Shown here: piece after piece, positions 23,501 to 35,500 of the stretch
Numbering within the stretch: the stretch's first letter is position 1
Layout of the letters: the number at the start of each line of letters is the position of its first letter
DNA from: Castor canadensis
Taxonomy: Eukaryota > Chordata > Mammalia > Rodentia > Castoridae
Assembly: GCF_047511655.1 (NCBI RefSeq)
Contig: NC_133389.1
Span: forward strand, 151,729,973-151,793,972
Length of the DNA stretch: 64,000 bases
Direction of reading: 5' to 3'
Made by a program: the position numbers and the translations under genes
Notes under the pieces: model-generated
Seen by the model: the letters and a program-made list of their open reading frames with translations, nothing else
Database searches by the model: none
Told to the model about the DNA's origin: nothing

Positions 23501-26500
23501 AAGCTGTCACCAACACAAGAACGTTTGCATTTGCATAATGTGAAAACTCTTCAAAATCCAAATGAACAAATATGTGAGGTAGATTTGGACTGGCTGGCTG
23601 CTAAGATTATTTGGGGGCACGTCAGACCGTTACAGATCCTCTCTTGAACAGGAAGCCAGCCCTGGAGAGAGACAGCAGCTTCCCTGATGCACACGCCAGG
23701 TTTGAGGTTTCCACAAGCACACTCACATATGGTAGATTTGAGGCAGGTGTGAAGCTTGTTTGGCTGAGACCACCAGAATTCCCGCTGCTTCCTAGGCAAA
23801 AAAAAAAAAAAAAGAAAAGCAGTGATTTGCTGACTTCTGTAGGGTCAGCACTCATTGGAGCTGATTTCGGGCCACCACCCTGATTGCACTGAACTTGGAT
23901 GTAAGGAGATGCCATAGCAGGCCTATGTTAGCTGGCTCCCGCACACCACTGTCATGGCCCCATTGCACTGGCATGTCCTGGTTCCTCACCTGCCATCTCC
24001 AGATCATTCTCTCTCTCCCTAAGAGCCTTCACTTTGAATATCATCCCCCATCTCTCCTGGTTTCTCCCATGCTTTCAACACTATTTGGTTATAATTCTCA
24101 ATGATTTTATTAAGCATGTAAATATTCCTTCTAACCCCCTGGCCTTTGGGGTCCTTGATCTCCTTTGTTTCCAGTGGCCTTCCTCTCATCCTACCTTAGC
24201 CACTGCCTCTGCTGTAATACCCTAGACCTGTGTAGGGCCAGTATCTGCAAGCTCTTCATAATTGCAACTCCTAGCATCCCCTTTTCCTACCAACAGCTCC
24301 TTTCTTCATAATCTCAATAGTCTGTTGACCCTATAGGACCAATAATCTATTCATTTACTTCTTTTTCACTGATCCTCACCTGCTTCATTTCCTCATATCT
24401 CTCCTTAACAGCTTAAATGCTATGGTCTCCCACTCCACTGATCCTTTCTTGATTTGCTGTTAAATTTAGCTCTGTTTTGTATGGACCTGCAGTCCAGGAA
24501 GCTGAGCAAATGCACTTCAGCTTTTTAACCTTGAACCTTAGTCAGGCCCTCACTGTAGATCATTCTGTATAGACCTAATCCCCTTGCTCTCCAGATCTTA
24601 TGAAAACTTTCAAGCTTTCTCCTTCCCAACACTTTTTTGCCCTCCCTACAAGCTTATGACATTGCTACTCATTTCACTTAGAAAATAAGAGCAGCTAGAA
24701 GGGAACCCGCAAGTTCCCACCATATCCTCCATCCTCGCCTGTGCCCATATACTCTTTCTTCCTGTAACTATTCCTGTGGATGAACTGTCTGTGATCCTCT
24801 GTCAGGCTAATTCTGAACAGACCTCCTTGTGCTCAAGGACATCACCAGTACTTCTGTTCTTTCTCCTGAAGAAAAAAAAAATCCTGCTTACTGCATCATT
24901 CCTACAAGCATTATTTACCCCATCTTTAAAAAAAAAATCTTTCATACCCATACCACTTTCTCACTGCTCTGTTCTGCTCTGCTTTATACCAAAAGATCTG
25001 AAAGAGTTTTCCATGCTTGTAACCAGTTTCTTCAAATACTGCTCTAATAAGGATTTCGGCCCCATCCTCCACTGAAACTTTCTTGTCAGGATCACCCATG
25101 ACCTCCACCCATATTGCTAAATTTTCTGATAAATTCTCAGCTCTCTTGGCAGCAATTGATAGTTGATTCGGACACAATACAGTCTTAATTTTCACCCTGC
25201 CTCACTGGTTACTCCTCCTTGTCCATCACTAGTTCCTTTTCTTTTTTTTTTTTTTTTTGATCTCTAACATTGGTAAAGCCTTAGACCTCTTCTCTCTTCT
25301 ACCTTCACTCAGTCCTTTGATGATTATAACTAACCTCGGTGCACAAGGTGAGGGTAGTGGGTTGAGACTCAGTAGCTGAGGTCTCAGCTCAGCCTTGAAA
25401 GATGAAACTCTTTATTTTAGTCTATTAGGCTGTCCTAATAAAATACTATAAATGGAACAGCTTAGAAATAGCTATTTATTTCTCACAATTTCAGAGACTG
25501 GGTAGTCCAAGATCAAGTATCAGCAAATGTGGAATAGGATGAGGGCTCTCTGCTTCAGGAATGCCACTTTCCAGCTGTGTCCTCACATGGCAAAGAGGCA
25601 AACCAGCCTCTTCTCTGGGGTTCTTTTATAAGGTCACTGATCCCATTCACAAGGGTTCTGTCCTCATCAACTAAGCTCCTCCTAAAAGTCCCACCTCTTA
25701 ATGCTATCGCTTTGGGGATAAAACTTTAATGCATGAATGGGAAATTGGGTCAAAACATTCAGACCATGGTTCTTTTTAAGTTTAATTTAGTTCCTCAAGC
25801 AATTTTCTCTCTTTTCTAGCTGATACGATTATTCTGATACCCATACTATTTAAGATGTTTAGGGTATATAAAAAGATCGATATTTGGATTTATAAACCAT
25901 AGTATGTGTTCTTGCATCTGCTAGCTTCTCTTTATCTCATGTTAACTTCACTGATAGAACACCAAGTATTTTCTGATGGCACAGCCTGAAGCCAGGAGTA
26001 AGGACCTCACTTACCTCTTCAGAAGGTGGTTAGAAGGGATTAGCCCAGCACAGGTAGCAAGGTCTGAGATTTTCCGGGCCTGCCACCAGAGGGCATCATT
26101 CTGGTCCACAATCTGGAGGATGTCCCCTTTCTGGAAAGGCAATCCAGCATCCACACAGGGAATGCCAGGATCCTCTTGGGGCCAATAATCTGTCATGGCA
26201 CGAACGTGAACCTGATGGCAGGTGCATAATGGTGCCATCAGAAGAATACTTGCCCGTGGGTTGTCATGTCTTGAAACCACTTCTCCCATTCCTCCACCTG
26301 ATGTTCCTATTTGTCTTCCTCACCATCACCACAAAAGAAAACTTGCCTCCTGAACTAAATATCATAAAAGAAAAGTGTATTGGGGAATATACTCTTTTAG
26401 CTCTGAAATGCTTTTGCTTAAAGTCTCACCATTTTTTTGGTAGTGAAACTATAGTTTACTAGAATAGAAAAGACACTTTCAGAGTTGAAAGTGGGTTGTC

Positions 26501-29500
26501 TCAGAAAGAGAGACCCTTATGTACACGCCGGCACAGGCTTTCATTGAAATTTAAAGGGCTTGGAACATCATGTTCCTCCTCAGGATTAGCCTGCAGGGAG
26601 GGATTAACATGAAAGTTGTGAAAAAAACTACTGTACATCTTAAGAATCACTCTGCCCATGTGATTACCCATTACCACCTAAGAAAAACCCACAAGAAAAA
26701 CAAATCAAATCTTCTCCATTTTTGATGTTGCTTCTGGACTTTGTGGTATCCCCTCACCTTTTATGGTGTTCCTTTACTCATTTTGCCTCTCAGGTCAGCA
26801 GTCTTAAACACATATCCAAAACAGTATATAAAATAGGACATTCTATGCCAGATTTAGTCACTGCTATTGTAATTCAGCAGTTCACGGTATGTGCAACTCG
26901 GTAAATTCTTACCATCTTCTGACTATTCAAAGGAGGGTCAGACACTGGAACCACCTTGAACATGATTGTGCCACGAGACATAGCCTAGAAAATGACCAAG
27001 GGGGAGTTAGCAGGGTTACTGGGGTTTGGTAAATGGAGTTACAACTGGATGTGTCCAGGTCTAATAATGACAGCCCCCACAGTGACTTCCTCTGGGCTTA
27101 ATAGCCGTCACCACTGAGGAATGGAAATTAGGAAATATAGCTCTGTGCCTGCTTTAATATAGGGCTCCAAAGTCACTGGTTGCTAAAACCTATACTGGGG
27201 TGGCCTCTTCCCAGGCCCCTTCATCTCACTGCCAACAGAAACACTCCTCTCAGGAAGACAACCTTCTCACAGGCCCAGGGGAAGAAAGGAGACCTCTGCC
27301 TTCATTTTCCTCCTCACCCCCTCACTTGGTAAGCTTTTTATGAACACCTGTTTCTGAACCAGATGCCCCAGTCCGATGGGGAAGATGAGTGGCTCCCAAG
27401 TGTTCTGAGAGAACTGAAAAGTTTTTAAACTAGTGGTGGAAGTGGGGAGGCCCTCAATTTGATAGAACAGAAGAAAACCTCCTAGCCTGATGCAGGAGGT
27501 AAGGGTGCCACTATTACATACACTGTGACAGACATCAAAGATCATTCTTACCCTTAGGATTCATAATCCCACTGTCCTAGCAACACCCACAGCTGACACC
27601 AGGAGAGCTGAGGTTGATGCATGCATGTCTGTGATTTACAATACTTCCAGCTTCATTTGCAGCACCTTATATACCATATAGAATCTTGCAGTAGTAACTT
27701 GCAAAAAATTCTTAGGTACCCACTATATTCCTTATCATGTCACTTCTCACCTCAGTCTCTAAGCCATTACTGTGAAAGCTTAGAGTTCCCCCAGACACCC
27801 AGATTGAGAACCACTCATACATATGATACAGCATTCTAACTCAGGCCCCACCTTTAAAGGGTGCATAGAAGAGAAGCTATGTTGCTAGCTATGGCTAGCA
27901 ACAGCTGAACTGTCATCCAGGGAATGGGCTGAGAGGGTGAAAAGGAATTTAAGAGAGATCAAAGGCTCCATGGAAGCAGGTTAAGAATCTCCAGATCCAG
28001 CCAAGGAACACAGAGACAGGGCGAGCAAGGATGTCCTCCTTCCAATGTACTGCCATCTAGTGACTACTTTCTTCCCTCAGAGCTATGTGGAGGAAGTTGG
28101 CAAACAGATCTGAGCTGTATAAAAAATGCTGGGGGAGCAAAGCGTGACTTGACTCTCCTCCATAGTCCCACTCTGCCTACTCAGGCTCAGTTTCCAATGG
28201 CACACCAGACGATGAGGGACCCGAGCTGAAACAGGGCAGGGGAGCTGATGATCCTCTGAAGGAGAAGCTTGGGAAGTGATGTTTCCCAGCCAGGGCCAGA
28301 ACTTCTGGTGGGTGGGGGGAGAGTAAAGGAGGAAGGTCAATGAGCTACATGACAACTGACAAGGTGTGGGGACCTTGGGACAGGAAGTCACTGAGAGGGA
28401 CCCACATGGCCATCACATACTGCACACACCATGGGGCTTGGCATTTTGCTAAGTCATGAACAAAAAAGCAAAGAGAAGACAGTTACCAGAATATGGATCA
28501 CTTGCTCAGGATCCAGTCCCTCCACTGAAACTCCATTCACTTCCACCAGTTTGTCTCCAGCATACAGCAACCCTAAGTAAATAGAAGCACAAAGGAAGGA
28601 AGGGTCCAAAGAAATAGACCAGAGTATAAGTATCCCAATGGCTACTTATGACACTTACTAACCCAAACATGTGCTAAAATTTCTAACTAAAAAAGCAGAG
28701 TAGTTATTCCAACTCATATTACCACAGAAACCTGTGAGCATTCCATTTTTCTTCCTTTTTACCCACACTAATGGTGATATTTTTATTTTTGCTAATCTAA
28801 TGTAAAGTGGAATCAGAATACTGGTAAGAAGATAGCACTAAAAATAAAGATGTCAGGTTTGTGAGTAAATGATAAATGAAAAGGAAAAAGTTATGGGGTG
28901 TATTCTTGAAAACAGAATATGTGGAGAAATTTGGGGGTCAAGATGAAGCCTTAACACTAGCGGTTCGGAGTGGGGGGGTGGGGATGGGAGTGGGGAAACA
29001 AGTATGAAAATACAGTTCCATCGGAGGAATTAGCTCTAATGTTCTATAGCACAGTAGAACTACTTCACAACAATCTGTTCTATTTTTTAATTTAAAAAAA
29101 TACAAGAAAGGAATTCAAAGTTTCTCAGCACAAAGAAATAATAAATGTTTAAGGAGAAGGAAATACTAATTTCTATCTGATCCAATCATTACACATCATA
29201 TAAATGAATTAATATGTGTAATCATTATGGGTCTGTTTTTTTTTTAAAGATTGAGTCTTGAGAAATATGAGGTAAGACAGGGAGGTATTAAGAGAGATGA
29301 GATAAAAAGCAGGGTGATGTTGTATGATAGATGATGATGAAATAGGAGATGATGAAAATATCAAGAGGGCTAGTGGAGCACCTGCTTAGCAACAGTGAGG
29401 CCCTGAGTTCAACCCCAGTACTGCCAAAAAAAAAAAATCGAAAAAGGTGTCAACAGCAATAAATATGGTTGAGAAGGAAAAGTGAACCTGAGGATGAAGG

Positions 29501-32500
29501 AAGGGCCAAGGGACTTAGCAAGTAGGAATTCCTTGGTATTTTCCAGAAGAGTGTTGGGGTATCTGCCATACACAGGCTTAGGGGCAGTTTGTAGCAAGGA
29601 CATGAGGTGCTAGGTGTAGAAACACTGGTTTCAAAAGCACAAGGTGAAAGGAGGAAAATTTGCTTAACTGGTGGAATGAGCAAGCAAGAGGCATTTCAAG
29701 GTGGGAAGAACTGTATTTGAAAGCAAAAGGGTCAAAAGGCTGGGAATGGAGAACCAGGCACTCGAATCCTGACTCAAACTGTGCAGTCTTGATGGAGTTA
29801 GTTACCTCATCTCTGTGAACGTCAGGTTTCTCATGTACAAAATAGCACAACAGTGCCTATCTGGTTAAGTTGCCCTGAGAATGTCAACCAAGAGTACATC
29901 AATATTGTGCCCAGAATGGGAGGGACTCAATGAAGGAAGGAAGCAAAATTTCCCTGGAATATTTGCTTCATCTTTCTTACTGTTTTAACCAAGCAATGGA
30001 ACTTCCAGAAGCCCTGCACTGTTAGGAAAGGGGGTCCTCTGAAAAGAAAACCACACCATTGAGCGTGTCCTATTTGTCTGATCACACCTGCACCATGCTG
30101 CTCCAACTTACCACTCCTTTCCACCAGCCCACCATGAATGACCCTGGCCACCAGGATGTCCCCTGTCATCTCATGACGCTTGATGGTAGCTCCCTGGAGA
30201 GAGAATACAATGGGGCCCCTCTTTATCTAATGTGACCATTTTTCCAGTGGCTTCTCTCAATCAATGCTGGTCTGGTCTTTCAGATAAGAACATTCATACC
30301 AACCCGGGAGAGAGGTGCCACACAGTGGTCTCTCAATCATGTCATGCCATCAAAAAGGAAAGGCCCAAACAACCACATAGACATAAAAGAATATTTAGAT
30401 GCTCCCAAAGATAAAGCAAACTCCTGTGATTACAACCTAACTTTGTTTACTCTTAGAAAATCAAATTAATGTCTTACGTAGTTTCCCACTGTAGAGGAGA
30501 AAAATTGAGGCAAGTGGAATTGAGTGAAATATATGCACTATCAGAAAGCCAGATAATAATATAAAAATATATGTGCCTTATTTCTCACAAAAATAAGTCT
30601 TAGAAATCTTATCTTACTTTCACAAAAGAAAAATACTAGCAGAAATCTTTCCAAAGTGAAAATGTATGGCATATAATGTGTTTGAAACCACAGGCAAAAT
30701 CATATGGTTTACTTTCTATTCTTATTGTTTTATGTATGACCACAGATAATAATTTAGTTCCTGATTATTAATTAATTGTATAATCCTAAACAAAAAGATA
30801 AAATGTTCTCCTTACCAGGGGTTGTTGGTTTTTCACTAAACAGACAATCCTCATTGCTTCCTCACTCTCTGGGATATTGTCTGGCAGTGGGGGGAGAAGG
30901 GGTTCAAAGTCTTTCTGAGCAACCGTGTCATAAGCACTGAGCAAGGCCTGGGAATAGGAAAGGAAATGTCACACACGGGACATGTGCATCTAGAAGATGG
31001 TGACTCAATAATCTGTAAGACACACAACATCAACAAATACCAACATGTACATGCCAAGCCTGGTTCTAAGCAAGTTCCACCTTCACAGCAATTCTGAATC
31101 TATTGTCTCCCATTTATACATAAGGAAACAAGGCAGAATGACACTAACCTCTTCCACAGTGCATACTCTCTTTCATATATTATTTCATGATATTCTTATT
31201 TCCTAGAAGCCCATGTAATCCAAGGTGCTCTTACAGAGTTTGAACTACAAAAGTATTTTTATAATGTTTTCTTTGAGGCAGAATGAGGGGCAGTGATCGA
31301 AACATCTCACTGGTTATTTTGTCAGTAACACTTGAGGGTTCTTTGGAACAAAATGAAAAAGAGTAGTTCCCTGGTTTAATTCCTTCTGAAGGTCGTGCTG
31401 TTAAATCTTCATTTCCCTGGATGAGAAGGGTATTGCTGTTCTACAACCCTGTCTAAGATTGGTGGACAAGATTTAGTTGGAACTTAAGAGAAAATTCTCT
31501 ACGTAGGGGATACTGTTGAGGGCATTTGATAACCATTGGTTATCTTGGGAACTAACAATTTTGACCAATAAATTCCATTGCTCCAAATTCAGTCCTTCTC
31601 TTAAAAAATTCTAATTTGTTGACAAATTGATCTCTGAATCTGTAAGGTTTGTTTTTGAAGTGTTTTTTTGTTTGTTTGTTTGTTTTTGAGACAGGATCCC
31701 ACTGTGTAGCTCATGCTAGTCTGGAACTCACAATCCTCCTGCCTCAGCCTCCCAAGTGCTAGGATTGTAGGTGTGCACCACATTTGTAAGTCTTAAGAGG
31801 AGATTTCTGTTGTTTAATTAAATGTTTTTCATACATCCATTCACAGGAGTTAATAATCATCACTTTACTGTATATTTCAAATACCTTCACACACTGTATC
31901 CAAAATTAAAAACATTCCCAGATTGGAAAGAAAGTATGGAGATTATTTCTCTATAACTAGAAGCTTCCCTGATGCCTCCCTTCCCAGAATTTTAGAGGGA
32001 CAATGTATTTTTGGGGGAAACAAGACACCATGGAAAGTTCTGGATGCTTCCTCATAAATAAGATAGGTTTAGCTCTGTGATTGACAACACTGAGCTAGTC
32101 ACACATGAGACTTACATTTTCAAGTACACTCTGTTGGTCACCTGTGTATAGAAATAGAACATCTATTGAGAGAGCACATTTTCTATCACATTTATTTATT
32201 CTTCTCAACTTTGTATATGTGCCAGATGGCTGTTTCTGTCCATGTTAGCAAGCACTTGCCTTGTAGTGTGGAGACTGGAGGATTTGTCTCAGCTCTTGGA
32301 TCTCAGAGGAATTAGGAGTTTCACGTAACAGCTCCATGACCTGACTCAAGGATAAACATACATTATAAAAATTTTTTTTAAATCTTTATCACCTGGTCAA
32401 CCTCAGCCAGACTGAATAGCAGATATACTGACTAACATAATATTGACCTAAGAAAAGTTGTTATTGAAGCCTTCTTTTTCATCTTTCAAGTCAGGGCCTA

Positions 32501-35500
32501 GTAGCTTTTCTTAGCCATTAAATTTCACTACAGCGAGCAGAATCCATGATTGGTGGTAGGTCCAAATCCCAGTTCCCAGCCCTGGCACAACTTGTGATAA
32601 TGTGTACCAAGGCTGAAGTAGCAGTTTGTTAATGTCAAGGCTTCATAGGCAGATGAAGCTGGGTTTAAGGTAAGCTGGAGAACTCAGGTAGCTTAGTCCC
32701 ATAGGATGTTCCACTCTTCAAATGGAAAATGGGAATAATAATTTCTATTTCAGGGTATATTGTTTGATTAATCACTTTAACGTTTGCTGTTCTATAGAAA
32801 TAATAAGCAGAATAAACCTTGATCTCTTGCTGTGGTTTACGTGTAAACCTGTTTTAGAGGATGTAAAGCCTTTCAATACCTTGTTGGACCCATGAATCCT
32901 CAGCAGCTAGGCATCATTACATACAGTCAAATGAAAGTAATAGATTGCAAAGCTTCACCTCCATCCACTAGGACTACACTGAATAAAATGCCATGTGTGC
33001 ATGATTCTATAGACCACTGAGAACACCTTGAGTTGTTAATTATTGGCATTGAGAATAGAGTTTTTCCTTCTTTCTTTTTTGATTTTATGGTCTAGTCAAT
33101 AAATACTAATAAAATTGATTGCATTTAATTATTCACTCAATAAGTATTTATTTAACCTTTTATGTGTTAGGGACTGTTTTAGGTGATATAGAAACAGCAG
33201 TAAACTAGAAGATAAAAATTCTCATTCTCCCAGAGTTAACATTCCAATGAGGAGATACAGATAATAAATAAAAGATAATAAACAATATTTATTTATTTAT
33301 TTATTTGGTATGGGAGTTTGAACTCAGGGCCTCACCCTTGCAAGGCTCTACCACTTGAACCACTCCACCAGCCCTTAAACAATTTTTTTGATGGTGAGAA
33401 GAGTTAAGAAGAAAAGGAAATCAGGGAAGTTGGCTAAGATGTGCCAGGAGGGGATGCCATTTTAGATGTGTGATCAGGGAAAGCCTCATTGAAGAGATGA
33501 CATTTGAGTGGAGAAGAGAGAGCAAACCATGTGGATACATGAGGAAGAACCTGACTGATACAGAGAGTGGCAAGTGCAAAGGACCCGTGGCAGGAGCATA
33601 TCTGGTAAATTCAAACCATCCTAAGGGAACAATATAGCTGGAGCAAAGTGAGCAGGCGAGAATACTAAGTGAAAAATCAAAATCATCATGGCAGCTCAAT
33701 TATAGTTGGCTATGTAAGAATTTTGGTGTTTACTCAGAGATGGGAAGTTGTAAGAAGTATTTCAACAGAAAACTGACATGATTTGACTTAGTTTTAAAGA
33801 GGATTTCATTGGCTGCTGTGTTGGGACTAAATTATAGGGGGGCAAGGGTAGAACCAGGAGACCATGTAGGAGGCTATATTGCAATGACCTGTGTAAGAGG
33901 TGATGATGGCTTGTATTAGATGGCATAGGGCTGGTAAGATTTGGGGTATATCTGAAAGTGGAGCTGGTAGGATTTGCCATCAAATTGGGTGTGAGATATG
34001 AAAGAAAGAGAGAGCAAAGTTGTCCCCAAAGGTTTTGGCCTGAGCAGAGAACAGAGATGTCATTAATTGAAATAGAAAAGGCTGCAAGAAGAGTGTGGAC
34101 TGAGGGGAAGACAGGGGCTCAGTTTGAGTTAAGATCAAGGAGTATAAGTAAGGTGGGAGAAGACAGTTGACAGATGAGACTAGAATTTAGATGCAGAGTC
34201 CGGGTTGCAGATATAAACTGGAGAATCATTATTACGGCATTGCCCTGTTTAACACAGTCAACTGAGTCTAAAGGAAAATGGGCACATACTAAAAACATGT
34301 GTGTGTTGGGGGGTTTTTTAGTTTGAGGACATTGCCAGCCAGTGTGGGGAGATGGCTAGCCAATTTTCTTCCTTATATTGAAATTCACTTAAATACATTT
34401 ATTAAGAGGCAAAATTGGGCTGGGGGCATGGCTCGAGGGATAGAATGCTTGCCTAGTATGCACAAGGCCCTGAATTCATAAAAAGCATAATCATCAATGA
34501 AACTTTTTCAACAGAGCTTTCAATTCATTTAAACAGGCACCACAGATAGCATGGAATCAGTGCTTTACTCCTCCCTTACCTCCTGGGATAACTTCTGTGC
34601 ATGTGTTGTGGCAGGAACTGGTTTCTTTTCTTTAAATTCCTGGAGGCAGTCATACACCTGCAGAAGGGCGAGAGTGGGAGAACTGACATAGATAACATGA
34701 CTAGTACCATTTTGGAGTTCAGGCTCTCAAGGGGAAGAAGCAGCCTGGACAGCTGTGCAAACAGCTGAATAGCATGACTATTACTTAATAAAGTGTATGT
34801 TTTTAACTGCCAAAGAGAAATGAAGTCAAGTTTTGTGGCTCCAATGCTTCAGAGGCTTAGGTATTGCCTGTCACTAGGAAACTGATCTTCCCTCAGCAAG
34901 TTCATTGATAAAGAGAAATGCAAACTTCTGTTGTTAAACTGAGGAAGGATAAGATTCCCAGGACTGATACCATCAGGGATTTGCAGAAGACGCATGCAGG
35001 ATATCTCCAGGGAAGGGTTCTGTGGGGCCAGAGACCCATGAAGACTTCTGCACTGGATAACTGTGCAGGGCATGATCTGTGTGACCCCACCAAGAGTCCC
35101 AAATAAGAGACAGCTTGCTGTGTTTGCTTATCTGAACTCTGCTCTGATCTTGTGGGCTGTTTGTTTCTCATTCCTCCCTTCATTCTCCAGTACAGCTTCA
35201 TATGTACAAATTCAACTTCTTTTCTACTGATTCTTAGGAATTCTTTTTCTATACTGTATCTAGGGTTGAGCTGAGTACACCAAAGCCCTTTATCTTATTT
35301 TGGGAATCAAGTTTCTCTGACAGATGGAAAAAGTGGGTCCAGGAGCCAGCTCAGCCCAGCCTATTCTATCCACATCTGTGATGACATAGCTTCCCTGCTC
35401 TTCCTTAGGGCTAGGACTCAAGTGTACCTGGAAGTCATCAAGGCTGACTGATTGATACAGGAGCACAAAGCATGAACAGCCTACGAGTGACAAAGGGCAA

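Noticed and set aside
23551..23799. Longer 82-codon open frame at MPP4 exon 10
   Set aside because: Only 23727-23791 fits splice phase and the MPP4 protein; the rest is intron read-through past the GTGAGT donor.
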